Shown here one piece after another: positions 20,419 to 32,738 of a stretch of DNA of 64,000 bases (positions are counted from its first letter, which is position 1; the number at the start of each line of letters is the position of its first letter). The translations under genes were made by a program, and so were the position numbers. This DNA is from Flavobacterium ginsengisoli (lineage in GTDB: Bacteria; Bacteroidota; Bacteroidia; Flavobacteriales; Flavobacteriaceae). The DNA lies in NCBI RefSeq assembly GCF_029625315.1, contig NZ_CP121110.1:3357001-3421000 (forward strand), read 5' to 3'. The notes beneath the pieces were generated by a model that had not been told where the DNA came from, searched no databases, and saw only the letters and a list, made by a program, of their open reading frames with translations.

Positions 20419-21651
20419 TTATTCTTCATCTTCTTTTTCAACTGCATCCTTGTAATCAGGATACAAGAATTTATTATAAGGAAAACGAGTAATATGAATT
20501 TGACGAACAGCTTCATAAACTGTTTCTCTAAATTCTTCGAAATTCTCTTTATTTCTAGCTGAGATAAACAAAGCTTTATTCTGACCAACATTACTCATCC
20601 ACGTTTGCTTCCACTCGTCAAGAGTATAATGTTTACGGGTTCTTTCTGTAATCAAATCATCTTCGTCAATAGTAAGATGTTTGTAAGCATCGATTTTATT
20701 AAAAACCATAATAGTTGGTTTGTCGTTGCTTTTTATTTCCTGCAAAGTCTTGTTTACAGATTCGATATGATCTTCAAAATCTGGATGCGAAATATCTACT
20801 ACATGCAGTAATAAATCGGCTTCACGAACCTCATCTAATGTACTTTTAAATGAATCAACCAATTGAGTTGGTAATTTTCGAATAAATCCAACTGTATCAG
20901 AAAGTAAAAAAGGAAGGTTTTTAATAACTACTTTTCTAACCGTTGTATCTAAAGTTGCAAACAATTTATTCTCGACAAAAACATCGCTTTTACCAATTGC
21001 ATTCATCAAAGTCGATTTTCCAACATTGGTATATCCAACCAAAGCAACACGAACCATTGCACCGCGATTGCTTCGCTGAATACTCATTTGCTTGTCGATT
21101 GTTTTGATTTTATCTTTCAATAATGAAATTCTATCACGCACAATACGTCTATCGGTTTCAATCTCTGTTTCTCCAGGTCCACGCATACCAATTCCCCCTT
21201 TTTGACGCTCAAGGTGTGTCCATAAGCCCGAAAGTCTTGGCAATAAATATTGACATTGCGCCAATTCTACCTGAGTTCTTGCATATGAAGTTTCAGCTCT
21301 CTGCGCAAAAATGTCTAGAATTAAGTTTGTTCTGTCTAGAATTTTACAGTCAATAATTCTTGAGATATTTTTTTGCTGAGATGGTGTTAATTCATCATCA
21401 AAAATTACAGTCGATATTTTGTTCTCTTTTACAAAAAGATTGATGTCGTCAATTTTTCCCGTTCCAACAAAAGTCTTCGGATTAGGGCGTTCCATTTTCT
21501 GCGAAAAGCGTTTAATAACTTCACCTCCAGCAGTAAAAGTCAGAAACTCCAATTCGTCTAAATATTCATTTAGTTTTTCTTCACTTTGATTCTGAGTAAC
21601 AATACCAACGATAACTGTTCTCTCAAAATTTATAACTTCTTTTTCTAACAT
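20419..21651 (-). CDS. hflX: GTPase HflX
   Basis: 410-residue ribosome-associated GTPase of the Obg-HflX group that splits or rescues stalled ribosomes. The HflX domain motif GPGETEIETDRRIVRDRI is present, followed by G1 VGYTNVGKSTLMNAI, G3 DTVGFIRKLP and G4 NKID. The N-terminal domain has TVIFDDELTPSQQKN, also typical. The protein ends in an acidic tail. The start at 21651 (MLEKEVINFERTVIVGI) fits the family. The frame is intact. Confidence 0.96.
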   Translation of the reverse strand: MLEKEVINFERTVIVGIVTQNQSEEKLNEYLDELEFLTFTAGGEVIKRFSQKMERPNPKTFVGTGKIDDINLFVKENKISTVIFDDELTPSQQKNISRIIDCKILDRTNLILDIFAQRAETSYARTQVELAQCQYLLPRLSGLWTHLERQKGGIGMRGPGETEIETDRRIVRDRISLLKDKIKTIDKQMSIQRSNRGAMVRVALVGYTNVGKSTLMNAIGKSDVFVENKLFATLDTTVRKVVIKNLPFLLSDTVGFIRKLPTQLVDSFKSTLDEVREADLLLHVVDISHPDFEDHIESVNKTLQEIKSNDKPTIMVFNKIDAYKHLTIDEDDLITERTRKHYTLDEWKQTWMSNVGQNKALFISARNKENFEEFRETVYEAVRQIHITRFPYNKFLYPDYKDAVEKEDEE

Positions 21652-21751
21652 AGTCTTGAATAAGTCGCAAATTTAATGATTTGTAAGCTACAATCAATTA
21701 TACAATTTTGTTTTTACATTTATATTCGTAGAATAAGCATCAAAAAAAAAA

Positions 21752-21785
21752 TGGAACCCGTCAAGATAAACTCAACAAGGTTCCA
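21752..21785. terminator. Hairpin terminator
   Basis: TGGAACC and GGTTCCA enclose a 20-base loop, preceded by an A9 run that becomes a T tract on the minus strand. It sits just beyond the 3' end of the leftward gene that ends at 21818. Confidence 0.6.
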
Positions 21786-21817
21786 CTTAATCAATAAATG
21801 GTCTATTTTTAAAACTT

Positions 21818-22675
21818 TTATTCGTAAATAAACGTTTTTTCCGTTTTCACAATTCCATTTTCTTCTATCTGAGAGCAAGAAATTGGGTAGTTTAATTTAT
21901 TGTATTTGTATTTTCTGCTCACCGCAACTAATGCTGCAGATGATGGGCTGAAATTCATTTCATTATTATAAGAAATCGATTCAAACTCAAATTCTTCTTC
22001 ATGATAAGAAATCATTGGTACAATTACTTTGTAATTATCTCCAAAAAGGTTTTGAACGATTAACTGATCAACCGACTTTTTATCATCGTAAGTATATGAT
22101 TTTGAAATTTTGTCTCCAACCAATCCTTTGTGTCTTGACACATTATCGTTTACATAAACATATTCCAATTTTCCAATGATTGCCTTATTTCTATCACGGG
22201 AAGTACGTCTTACAATAATTCCGTTTTCAACAAGGTATTCAATATCGTCTACTAAATTCTGATGATTAGTACTCTTTTTTGTTGTTGCTTTTACTCTTGC
22301 TCCTTCATATACAAACGAAACTACTTTTGTAATATAGTTTGGTCCTTCTTGATATTTTTTTACAAATTTGGTAATGTTGTTGTCAGCGTCGTAAGTATAA
22401 TTTATCACCTCTTTCCAGTCGCTTCCCACTTTATCTTTTACAGTCATATCTAGCAAACCATTTTTGTTATAAAAAAAATGCTGTACAACATCTGAAGTAG
22501 TTATGGTTTGAAGTTTACCTTCTTTAAAAACCATTGTTTTGTTAACAATTTCACCGTCTTTAGAGTTTTGGTAATTTGTTTTTACAATGTTAATCTGCTT
22601 TAGTCTAACGTTGTCTTGACTGTGCATCAAGAAAGGAAATACCATCCATAAGATGGCAATAAAGTAGGTTCTCAT
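21818..22675 (-). CDS. Secreted protein with YD/RHS-like repeats, unknown function
   Basis: 285 residues from the ATG at 22675, which starts a signal peptide (RTYFIAILWMVFPFLMHSQ). An in-frame start at 22720 is possible but puts charged residues before the signal. The body has repeated Y-rich strands such as YTYDADNNITKFVKKY and YTYDDKKSVDQ, resembling RHS/YD-type repeats or a beta-strand ladder. No catalytic motif is seen and I do not recognise a family. Probably periplasmic or surface-exposed. Confidence 0.6.
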   Translation of the reverse strand: MRTYFIAILWMVFPFLMHSQDNVRLKQINIVKTNYQNSKDGEIVNKTMVFKEGKLQTITTSDVVQHFFYNKNGLLDMTVKDKVGSDWKEVINYTYDADNNITKFVKKYQEGPNYITKVVSFVYEGARVKATTKKSTNHQNLVDDIEYLVENGIIVRRTSRDRNKAIIGKLEYVYVNDNVSRHKGLVGDKISKSYTYDDKKSVDQLIVQNLFGDNYKVIVPMISYHEEEFEFESISYNNEMNFSPSSAALVAVSRKYKYNKLNYPISCSQIEENGIVKTEKTFIYE

Positions 22676-22812
22676 ATTTGTTTTTGTATTGATTTGGGAT
22701 GACCAAAATACAAAATTCAATTAGATTTTAACGTTTTGAAATACAAAAACTACAAACTTTTCAATAATGCTTTAAAAATCAATCTATTAATTTCATTATT
22801 CTAAATTAGTTC

Positions 22813-24150
22813 TTACTTCTCTCCAAATATCTTTATGTCATCAACCATAAAAGCACCATTTAACGTTTTGTCTTTCCCTGAACCGATATATTTAAAAGCA
22901 ATATTTATATTTCCTGAATAAGCAGATAAATCTATTCCGCCAGAACTCATAAACTCACGGGAAGGTGTTGAGAGCGTAGGTACTTTTGCTTCAAGTTTTA
23001 CCCATCTTGCTTTGGCCAGGCTTGCACCGTCAAAATTGGTTGATATATATATTTCTAAAGTATTTAAAGGCGAATCTACTTTCAAATCGTGTTGCGCGCT
23101 TCTAAACGAAAGCACTGCATTTTTATATCCTGTAAGATCTATTTTTGGCGAAACAAGCCAAGCCACATTCTCGGCTGCGGTTGTGCTTGTAGTATTAAAC
23201 TCTGCATAACCATTTCCAGAATAGACCATGCTTTTCCAAAGTTTTGAAGCTTTTTCTACAATATTGCTCCAGCCGGAAGCGTAAAATTTACATTGTTTTT
23301 AACCGATTGAAAATCTTCTGAAAAAAACGGAGTGCTTCTTTTTCCGTTCATCACAACGTCACTTTCAGAACGCACCATAAATTGATAATCTGACCCAAAT
23401 TTTGTCATAATTCCTCGTGCTTTTCCATTTCCTTCGGGCACAAAATGATCGGCAAATTTTGCATAAGAGCTTGTTCTAAAAATAACTTGATTTCCTGTTT
23501 TATCTCTCAAATACCAATTGGTAGAGCCTCCGATATTATTAGACTCTTCAAAATAATGACGCCCCAATGCTGCCTCTGTAAACTCAACATCGTTTAATTC
23601 GATCAGAGTATTTAATTTAGAATCTGAAAGTGCTTCTTCAATAGTAAGCGATTTTACCAATTGATCCTCGTCTAAATTTGCACATGAAGCATTTAGTACA
23701 TTTTTATATTCGTTTTGAGAAATTCTTCCAATTGTTGGGTCTCCTGCGTTACTTACATATAAACTTCCGATTCTTAAACCTCCATAATACAAATCTGTAA
23801 ATTGATTTTTAAGTTTTACATATACTTTATTACCAACACGATAGTCAATATAAGTATTTGTAGCATCTACTGGAACACTAAAACCAAGAGCTGCAAGCAT
23901 TTTCGGTTTCTTTTGTTTGCAATGAAATCGTTTTGAAAAAATTACCTCCCTCATCGCTCGAAACCACATAAGCTTCTATAACATCATCATATAAATATTG
24001 TTTGGCAGTTGTTCCTGTAAGCTCGTATATTTTTTCTACTGTTTTGCTTACAGTAAGGTTGGGCTGTGTACATGCCAATTTTGGATTTTCAACTTCGTTA
24101 CTGCAGCTATATAGTAAGCATAAGCCAAAAAATAAAATTAATTTTTTCAT
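22813..24150 (-). CDS. DUF5689-type lipoprotein, partner of a TonB receptor (two frameshifts)
   Basis: About 445 residues when repaired. The lipoprotein signal ends in LLYSCSNE. The middle part (YDDVIEAYVVSSDEGGNFFK ... LIELNDVEF) matches the DUF5689 OB-like domain. The C-terminal part is a choice-of-anchor/jelly-roll-like beta-sandwich (AWLVSPKIDLTGYKNAVLSF ... GAFMVDDIKIFGEK). The frame breaks near 23892 (an extra T splits NAAALGFSV) and near 23273 (a missing G splits LPGWSNIVEK). It lies 20 bases downstream of the TonB receptor gene, so the pair probably forms a surface uptake complex. Confidence 0.8.
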
Positions 24151-24169
24151 GAGAAATAAATTTTTCAGT

Positions 24170-26989
24170 TTATAAACCGATTGTAAGATTTAAAAAATAA
24201 GTTCGGCCATAGCCATAATAATACCTAGATCCGAAAGAAGGTGTTCCACTGGTCATATCTTGATTTAAGGCTCTAAAATTTGCATTTCTTGCCTGTTCAA
24301 AACCACCTGTTTTATATATCAAACCCAAAACATTATTTATACTGGCAAAAAGTCCGATGTATTTTTTATGAATGCGCCAAGACTTGCCACCGTTAAAATT
24401 CAACAATGTAATTGGTTGAAATTTTTCCTGTTTTAATAATTCATTTCCTCTTTCGGAAGTTGCTTCAGGAAAAGGAAAACCGTTAGCTGGATTGATGTAA
24501 AATTGAGAAGTCCTAGAAATTGGTGAAACATCAATATAGCTTTCGGCCAAATAATTTATATTCCCGCCAATCCACCAGAACTTCGGATCACGATATTCTA
24601 ATCCAAAAGAATACGCCTGTTGCGGAGTTCCAGGTTGCTTGTAATTTTTTAAAAAAGCAGACCCAAAATCAAAAGTCGTTTGCGCTCCATCTTTTGATCT
24701 GTTGGCATCATTGGTAATTGTGACACTCGGATTACTGCTATAAACATAATTTCCAAATGCCGCAGATAAAGTTGTTTTGAATGTTGATGAGATTTGATAC
24801 TCAAAACTTAATTCTGCTCCTGTATTTTTCTTATCCAATTTTGTCAAGGTCTGACTAACAAATGCGTTTGTAGGATCGTAGCCAGAACCGTTGTCAAAAA
24901 TTCCTTCAGCATAGAAATAAGACGTTTTGGAACTATTTTTAATTGCGAGCATAATAAGCCGTTAAACGCAATTTTAGTTTTGATGAGCGGTATACATAAT
25001 TAGCCTCTGCACTACTCGTATTCTCACTTTCGATCCCATCAACAATGTTATTATTTAACCGTGCATTCGAAAAAGTATTTCTGAGTGAAGGCGCTCTAGT
25101 AAAATGTGCTCGCATTAAAAAACAGTAATTGTTTTCCTGAAATTTTATAGGTAAATCCGCCTTTGAAACCAAAATTTTCAAAATTTACGTTCTCGCTTTT
25201 TCCTAAAGATGTTGTTGCATAGAGTCCGTTTTGATATAATCCTTCCCTCTGATAATTTGATAATGAATAAGACTGCGTCAAGAAAAATTCGGTTTTGTTA
25301 TAACTAAATTTAAATTGGGTAAAAACATCCAAAGTGTTAGCCAGCAGATTATAATTATATCCATAAACATCTCCTTTAACAACTTGCCGATTTGGATGTT
25401 GCAAATCTGATTGAGAGAGATTTCCTTTGTAAAACGGATCAATATCTTCAAAATATGCTCCGCCAAGAAGATCTAGCAAATATTGAAAATTATGCGATTT
25501 TAGTTTCTTAAAAGTAAAACTGCCATCAAAAGAAATATTAGGCGTAATCTGTGTATTTAAATTTGAATTTACTGCTAAAGTCTTGTCGTCAGTTCGGTCT
25601 TCATAGAGAACATAATGGCTTTGTGCAGGTTCATATCCATTGGGTCCAAGCTTCTGATTGGCAAAATACAATTCGTCCCAATTTATCCTCGGATTTGCTA
25701 AAAAAGCTGTTTTATTATTTTCTGCATTTTCATAATCTGGGGTAAACGCACCAGAAAATTCGCCTTGATCTTTCGCGTAAAGCGAACTAAAATAACTTGG
25801 CATTTTTCTATAATATACAGGGTCTGGACTATTTGCATTTTGATAATCAATATTACTGTTTCCGACTTTTCCGAACTGGTACATTACACCCGAATTCAGA
25901 TTGGTTTTATCATCAATTTTAAAGTAATGATTCAGCATAAACAGCGGTTCTTCTACATTTTTTACTCTGGCATTTCTTTTTTCACCGTTCTGAAATCCCC
26001 AATATGAATTGTATTTTTCACCCATTAAATTGGTAACTTCATTTGTATTGGCTGAATTTTTTCCTCTTGAATTTGGCGTATAAAACCCTGTAAAATTGAG
26101 AGAATGTCTTTTGTTTACTTTTTTCTACACTAATAAAAAACGAATCTGCATTGAAACTTGTACCTTCAAAATAGCCTTCATCTGCCCAACGTTTTCCTGC
26201 TGAAACGACAAAAGCCCATCCAGACAAATTCATTCCCGAAGCATAAGTAGCAACTGCCCTCCATAAATAAGTGGTATTGCTCCCAGAAAACGTAAAAGAT
26301 TCTCCCTTTCTATACAAAGAAGCACGAGTAAAAATCTGCTGTGTGCCTAAAATTCCTCCAAAGGTATAATTGGAAGCAGCTGTCCCGATTGAAAATTCCT
26401 GATTGCGAAGTACATTGTTTAAACCGCCCCAATTGCCCCATTGCGGTCTGCCATCGTAGATTTTATTCATTGGCATTCCGTTAAGCATTGTGATTGCATT
26501 TTCGCTATCCAAACCACGAACGCGAAATCGAGCTTGCCCCCAATTGAATGCCGATGCCTGCATAAAAGCATCTCTTGAAGATTGCAAAAGACCAGATGTC
26601 ATTTCAGAGGAACTGTTATCATCTGAAAAATCATTGTCTGACAACGTAATCAATGCAGCTGGAACTTCATCTGAATAAGTATCTTCTAATTGTAAAATTC
26701 CGAGATCTATATTTTCTTTTAAATTAGACTGGACTTTTAAAAGAAAATCTTTGTAACCTTGGTTTCTCAATAAAAGAAGCTGTTCTTTTTTAGGAAATAT
26801 ATGAAGTTCAAATTTCCCTATTTTTGAAGTGAGCTGCATCACAGCGGTATTTTGTATGGTTACCACGACACTTTCTAGCGGATTTTGCGTTCGAGCATCA
26901 ATAACAATTCCTGTTACTGTGATTTCCTTCTGCGAAAAAGAAAAATTAAAAAACCATATAAAAAAGAAGACAACGTATTTTTTTACCAT
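24170..26989 (-). CDS. TonB-dependent outer-membrane receptor with carboxypeptidase-like domain (three frameshifts)
   Basis: About 940 residues when repaired. It has a signal peptide (VKKYVVFFFIWFFNFSFSQ), then a carboxypeptidase-regulatory-like beta-domain (ITVTGIVIDARTQNPLESVVV), a plug domain (RFRVRGLDSENAITMLNG) and a large barrel ending YYYGYGRTYFLNLTIGL. The last aromatic-rich strand is typical. The start at 26989 avoids four extra residues before the signal. Frame breaks occur near 26110 (A run), 25110 (GCGAGC where GCGGGAGC would give NAGAHFTRAPSLRN) and 24950. The substrate is unknown. The DUF5689 lipoprotein follows immediately. Confidence 0.83.
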
Positions 26990-27189
26990 TAAAAAATCCA
27001 ATTTACTTTGAAAAATAATCTTAGGATTGAAATCCTTTATTCAAAAGATAAAATTGGTTTTTGGAAAAAAGAGCCGTTTAGAACTCCAGTCAATGCTTGA
27101 ATTCAAATATAGATAATATATTTAAAAAACAAATAAATTCTTACAAATTTATTTGTTTTTAATACATCTTAATCAAAATAGAGTTATGC

Positions 27190-28404
27190 CTAAGTTCTAA
27201 TTTTAGAAACCATAAAAGCAATCAGAACACCAAAAATTCCGATGAAGGCAAAAGAAAACTGCAATCCGAAACTTTGTGCAATATGTCCAATTACTGGAGG
27301 TCCCATTAAGAAACCTAAGAAACTTACACTAGAAACAATCGTTAAAGCTTCGCCCGCAGGAACGGTTGGATTTTTACCTGCAATACTATAAACAGTAGGA
27401 ACGATCGTTGCAACACCCAAACCTACAAACATAAAAGCGATTGTACACGGAATGATATAAGGAAGAAAAACAGCTGTAAAAAGTCCAGCCGAAATCATGA
27501 CACCGCTAATCTGCATAACACGTTCACGTCCGAATTTATTGATTAATCCGTCGCCTAAAAATCTTCCGCTAGCCATCATAATCATAAAAGAAGTATAGCC
27601 CAAAACTACCAATGGTCCTGGCGCTTTTACAATGTCTTTAAAGTAAACGCCACTCCAATCGAACATTACACCTTCGCTCGCCATACTACAGAATCCTATT
27701 ACTCCTAACCAAAGCAAAGCTGTGTCTGGTTTTACAAATAGTTTTTTGCCTTCTTGTTTTGGCTTTACTTTTTCTTTGGCTCTAATTAAAAATTTAAAAT
27801 TAAATGCGACCATCAATAATACAATTCCGGCTACAATCATAAAATGATGCAACGGACTTAAATCTAAAGCCAGCATTCCTAAACCTACCAATGCACCAGT
27901 AAATCCAGCAAAACTCCACATTCCGTGAAAAGAAGACATGATTGTTTTTTTGAATAAAACCTCTGTATAAACTCCTTGAGTATTTACGGCAATATTGGCA
28001 AGATTTCCGAACACACCAAACAAGAATAATCCTAATGATAATTGCAATGATGTTGTTGCCAAACCTAAATTGATTAAGCACAAAACATACATTATTAAAG
28101 AGAAAACCAAAATACGATGACTACCGAATTTAGTTACCATTTTTCCTGAAAATGGCATAACAATAAGCTGTCCAACCGGAAGCGCAAAAAGTATAGAGCC
28201 CAAATCGCCTTCTGACAAATGTAAAGCGCTTTTGATGTCTGGAATTCTACTTGCCCATGTAGCAAAACTCAAACCCATTCCAAAATAAAACATTCCAACA
28301 GCAAAACGAATTCGGTTTAAATACGAAGCTTTGGCTTCTCTAAATACTTTCTTGATTTTGGCTTTGGTCTGAAAAAGCGATAATGGATTAATGTTTATCA
28401 GCAT
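27190..28404 (-). CDS. MFS transporter
   Basis: 404-residue major facilitator superfamily protein with about twelve hydrophobic segments. The first loop reads GMGLSFATWASRIPDIK, and PVGQLIVMPFSGKMVTKFG carries the cytoplasmic loop 2-3 signature. The pattern resembles the FucP/NarK-like or ProP-like groups without a clear substrate. The first 30 residues are hydrophilic and a later start is possible. It is monocistronic. The region upstream holds a terminator for the next gene. Confidence 0.85.
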   Translation of the reverse strand: MLININPLSLFQTKAKIKKVFREAKASYLNRIRFAVGMFYFGMGLSFATWASRIPDIKSALHLSEGDLGSILFALPVGQLIVMPFSGKMVTKFGSHRILVFSLIMYVLCLINLGLATTSLQLSLGLFLFGVFGNLANIAVNTQGVYTEVLFKKTIMSSFHGMWSFAGFTGALVGLGMLALDLSPLHHFMIVAGIVLLMVAFNFKFLIRAKEKVKPKQEGKKLFVKPDTALLWLGVIGFCSMASEGVMFDWSGVYFKDIVKAPGPLVVLGYTSFMIMMASGRFLGDGLINKFGRERVMQISGVMISAGLFTAVFLPYIIPCTIAFMFVGLGVATIVPTVYSIAGKNPTVPAGEALTIVSSVSFLGFLMGPPVIGHIAQSFGLQFSFAFIGIFGVLIAFMVSKIRT

Positions 28405-28595
28405 ATTGAATTTTTATTGGAATGTTGTCAAAAATACTAAAAACGCTCGTCAAAGTGCATAAAGCCTCAGGTTATACACAATATACAACGTTATTGTTTA
28501 TAAATTCAAAGGTTTTTAATTGAATTTGGTCTATTAAAATTACAATTTTTCGGGTTTAATGGAATTATAATTTGTTTCATTTTTTCAAGAAAATA

Positions 28596-28632
28596 AAAAG
28601 GGATTATCTCAAAAATTGAGATAATCCCTTTA
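28596..28632. terminator. Strong hairpin terminator
   Basis: AAAGGGATTATCTCAA and TTGAGATAATCCCTTT form a 16-base perfect stem with a very short A-rich loop, just past the stop codon (28667) of the leftward oxidoreductase gene. The A-run on the plus strand gives a T tract on the coding strand. Confidence 0.85.
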
Positions 28633-28666
28633 ATTATTTATATTTCATTATTCCGTAGGAACATTT

Positions 28667-29711
28667 TTATGATATACCTATTACCTTTTGCTGGGCATTA
28701 CTTGCAATTGCGGCTTCTATAACCTGCATTACTTTTACCCCTTCGTCTGCAGTAACAGGTTCTTTTTTATCGTTTGCAATCGAGTCGTAAACGCCATCGA
28801 AGAAACTAAAATAATTGCCTTGAAGCGTTGGGATTTTTTCTCTCACAATTTTACCGTCTATTTCGGTGTGCAAAAGTCCTTGCAAGTTTTCATCTTCTGT
28901 TCCCCAAGAGTCTAGGTTTGGTTTTTTACCTACTTTTAAATCATCTTCCTGAACATCTCCGCGAGGCTTTAAGAAAGAACCTTTTTTTCCGTGCAAAGTA
29001 TAAGCTGGGTTGGCTTCTCTCACAAAAAATCCTGCTTTTAAGCGTACTCTAAAATTAGAATAAAACAAAGTCAAATCGATCCAGTCGTCTACAACAGAGT
29101 TTTCTCTGGTTACTCGAATGTCTCCAAATACCGCTTTCGGACATCCAAATAAACTTACTGCCTGATCTATGATGTGCGGTCCTAAATCTTTTAAAACTCC
29201 TGCGCCATCATTTGCTGTTTCTTTATGCGCTTTCGGACTTAATAACGGATTGTATCTGTCAAAATGGAATTCGGCTTCTACTAAATCTCCCAAAAGACCA
29301 TCATCAATTACTTTTTTTAACGGTTTTAAAATCGCTGTCCCATCTTCTGTTCTGGAAAACAGCCAATTTTAAACCTTTTTCTTTTGCAATTTTTGCCAAT
29401 TCTTTTGCTTCGGCTGCAGTCGTAGTAAAAGCTTTTTCTACAACGGCATGCTTTCCTGCCAAAAGCACTTTTTTAGCGTATTCGTAATGCGTTCCAACTG
29501 GCGTATTTACGATTACTAAATCTACATCGTCTGCTAAAAGTTCGTCTAGCGAAGCGTAACTTTTTACGTATGGATAATCTTCCTGAATTAGTTTTTTACT
29601 TCTTTCCCAAGAGCCTAAAAGTTCAAATCCTTCGTGAATATCTAAAAACGGAGCGTGAAAAACTTTCCCCGACATTCCGTATGATAATAATGCTGTCTTT
29701 ATCTTTTGCAT
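28667..29711 (-). CDS. Gfo/Idh/MocA-family oxidoreductase (frameshifted)
   Basis: About 347 residues. The N-terminal Rossmann fold starts IKTALLSYGMSGKVFHAPFL, and the family signature EKAFTTTAAEAKEL is the EKP-like motif. The C-terminal alpha/beta domain includes DLGPHIIDQAVSLFG with the catalytic His. The frame breaks near 29320-29335: A7 in GTTAAAAAAAGTAATT should be A6 to read TVKKVIDDGLLGDLVEAEF. I choose the ATG at 29711 (MQKIKTALL). The substrate is probably a sugar, sugar acid or inositol with NAD(P), not resolved here. Confidence 0.87.
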
Positions 29712-29727
29712 GTTGTTATGTTTTTTT

Positions 29728-29915
29728 GCCACAGATTAAATGGATTAAAAAAGATTTTATGTCTGCCACGACCCGAGCGATAGCGAATAGGCGAAGCAAT
29801 TACACAAATTTACACAAATCATAATGTTCAAAACTTAAATAAATTCGTGAAAATTTGTGTAATTCGTGGCGAAAAAAAATTAAAAAAAATCATTTTAATC
29901 TGTGTAATCTGTGGC
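29728..29915. repeat. Compound intergenic palindromic repeat
   Basis: A nested element of about 190 bases. The outer ends are GCCACAGATTAAATGGATTA and AATCTGTGTAATCTGTGGC. Inside, a second pair reads GCCACGACC...CAATTACACAAATTTACAC and GTGAAAATTTGTGTAATTCGTGGC. It combines the two families seen singly at 20316-20376 and 18256-18315, as if one element had inserted into another. No coding potential. Confidence 0.75.
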
Positions 29916-29927
29916 TAATAAAAATAT

Positions 29928-31024
<1,097 letters not shown>

Positions 31025-31162
31025 CTACCAATTGAGTAAGGCAGTGTTCGAAAAGTAAAGTTACGGCATCTTGTTAAAAAGAGAAATCGAAATGTTTATT
31101 AATTAACAAACATTTAAAACCTTAAACACTATCTTGCACTCTTATATTAAAATAGAAAACGC

Positions 31163-31170
31163 TACTTTTG
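31163..31170 (+). promoter_or_regulatory. Probable -7 box of rseP
   Basis: TACTTTTG fits TANNTTTG, 29 bases before the rseP start. No well spaced TTTG is seen upstream. Confidence 0.45.
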
Positions 31171-31198
31171 TGCGTTAAATACGAATTAAAAACAACAA

Positions 31199-32542
31199 AT
31201 GGATATAGTTATCAAACTCTCTCAATTTCTATTGAGTTTATCTTTACTTATTATTCTTCATGAATTAGGGCATTTTATCCCTGCTAAATTGTTTAAAACC
31301 AGAGTCGAAAAATTTTACTTGTTTTTTGATGTTAAATATTCACTTTTCAAAAAGAAAATCGGAGAAACAGAATACGGTATCGGATGGCTTCCGCTTGGGG
31401 GTTATGTGAAAATTTCTGGAATGATTGACGAAAGTATGGATAAAGAGCAAATGGCGCTTCCGCCTCAGCCTTGGGAATTTCGTTCAAAACCAGCTTGGCA
31501 GCGTTTAATTATTATGCTTGGTGGTGTTACCGTAAACTTTATTCTAGCTTTTATTATCTATATCGGAATGGCATTTGCTTACGGAGATACTTATATTGCT
31601 AATGCTGACTTAAAAGATGGTGTTGCGATTGAAAATCCTGCTATGCTTAAAGCTGGTTTTAAAACTGGAGATAAAATTATTTCTATTGATGGAAAAGCTG
31701 TAGAAAACTTTGACAGCGATATGAACATGAATGTGATCATGGCAAAACACGTTTTGATCGAAAGAGACGGAAAACAGCAAACGATTACTATGCCAACAGA
31801 TTTTGTTGATCAGCTTTCTAAAACAGAGAAAGGAATGCTTATCGATATTCGTAGACCTTTTGCTATTGGAAAAGTTGGAGAAGAATCTCCTAACCAAAAT
31901 TTAAAAGCAAAAGATTTGATTCTTTCTCTTAACGGACAAAAAGTTAAATATTTTGACGAGGCTAAAGCAATCTTAGTCGCTAATAAAGGAAAAGAAATTT
32001 CTGCAGTTGTTTTACGTGATTTAAAAGAAACCCCGCTTAATGTGAAAGTATCTCCAGAAGGAACTTTAGGCGTTTTTGCTGGTGGTTTAGATATGAAATC
32101 TTTAGAAAAACTAGGATACTATAAAATAAGCACGAAAGAATACGGTTTCTTTGAATCTATTCCGGTTGGTCTTCAAAAAGGAAAAGATCAATTAGTAGGT
32201 TACGGAAAACAATTGAAAATGATTTTTAATCCAGAAACTAAAGCTTACAAACAAGTAGGTGGTTTTGCGGCTATTTATAACATTTTCCCTAGTTCTTGGA
32301 GCTGGGAAGTTTTCTGGTCAATCACAGCTTTATTGTCGATTATGCTTGGTGTTATGAATTTATTGCCAATTCCTGCTCTTGATGGTGGACACGTGATGTT
32401 TTTATTGTATGAAATTGTAAGCGGCAAAAAACCGAGCGATAAATTCCTAGAGAATGCGCAAATGGTTGGTTTTGTTTTACTTATTTCACTACTACTGTTT
32501 GCTAACGGTAACGACATTTACAAGGCGATTGTTGGCAAGTAA
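31199..32542 (+). CDS. rseP: Site-2 intramembrane metalloprotease RseP
   Basis: 447-residue zinc protease of the inner membrane (M50 family) that cleaves anti-sigma factors or signal-peptide remnants. The catalytic HExxH is in LIILHELGHFIPAK at residues 21-25. The third zinc ligand and active-site Asp are in NLLPIPALDGGHVMF near the end. A GGVTVNFILAF membrane segment and one or two PDZ domains lie between. The length and order are normal. The frame is intact. Confidence 0.95.
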   Translation: MDIVIKLSQFLLSLSLLIILHELGHFIPAKLFKTRVEKFYLFFDVKYSLFKKKIGETEYGIGWLPLGGYVKISGMIDESMDKEQMALPPQPWEFRSKPAWQRLIIMLGGVTVNFILAFIIYIGMAFAYGDTYIANADLKDGVAIENPAMLKAGFKTGDKIISIDGKAVENFDSDMNMNVIMAKHVLIERDGKQQTITMPTDFVDQLSKTEKGMLIDIRRPFAIGKVGEESPNQNLKAKDLILSLNGQKVKYFDEAKAILVANKGKEISAVVLRDLKETPLNVKVSPEGTLGVFAGGLDMKSLEKLGYYKISTKEYGFFESIPVGLQKGKDQLVGYGKQLKMIFNPETKAYKQVGGFAAIYNIFPSSWSWEVFWSITALLSIMLGVMNLLPIPALDGGHVMFLLYEIVSGKKPSDKFLENAQMVGFVLLISLLLFANGNDIYKAIVGK

Positions 32543-32571
32543 AAAAAAGTCAAAAAAAGAGTGAAAATGTT

Positions 32572-32601
32572 TTTGAGAAACTAAAAATAGTTTTATATTT
32601 G
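32572..32601 (+). promoter_or_regulatory. Promoter of the tRNA-Asn pair
   Basis: TTTG at 32572-32575 and TATATTTG at 32594-32601 are separated by 18 bases, close to the Bacteroidota -33/-7 consensus. The tRNA begins 24 bases downstream. Confidence 0.7.
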
Positions 32602-32625
32602 CACTCGCTAAAAAGAGCAACACTT

Positions 32626-32699
32626 TCCTCCTTAGCTCAGTTGGTTAGAGCATCTGACTGTTAATCAGAGGGTCCTTGGTTCGAGCCCAAGAGGGGGAG
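32626..32699 (+). tRNA. tRNA-Asn (GTT), copy 1
   Basis: 74-base cloverleaf. The acceptor stem TCCTCCT pairs with AGGGGGA with one G-T pair. The D-arm is TAGCTCAGTTGGTTAGAGCA, the anticodon loop CTGTTAA has anticodon GTT, and the T-loop is GGTTCGAGCCC. The discriminator is G and CCA is not encoded. Confidence 0.95.
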
Positions 32700-32738
32700 C
32701 AACTTTTTTTAGCAAACATATTAACCTTTTAAGGTGAT

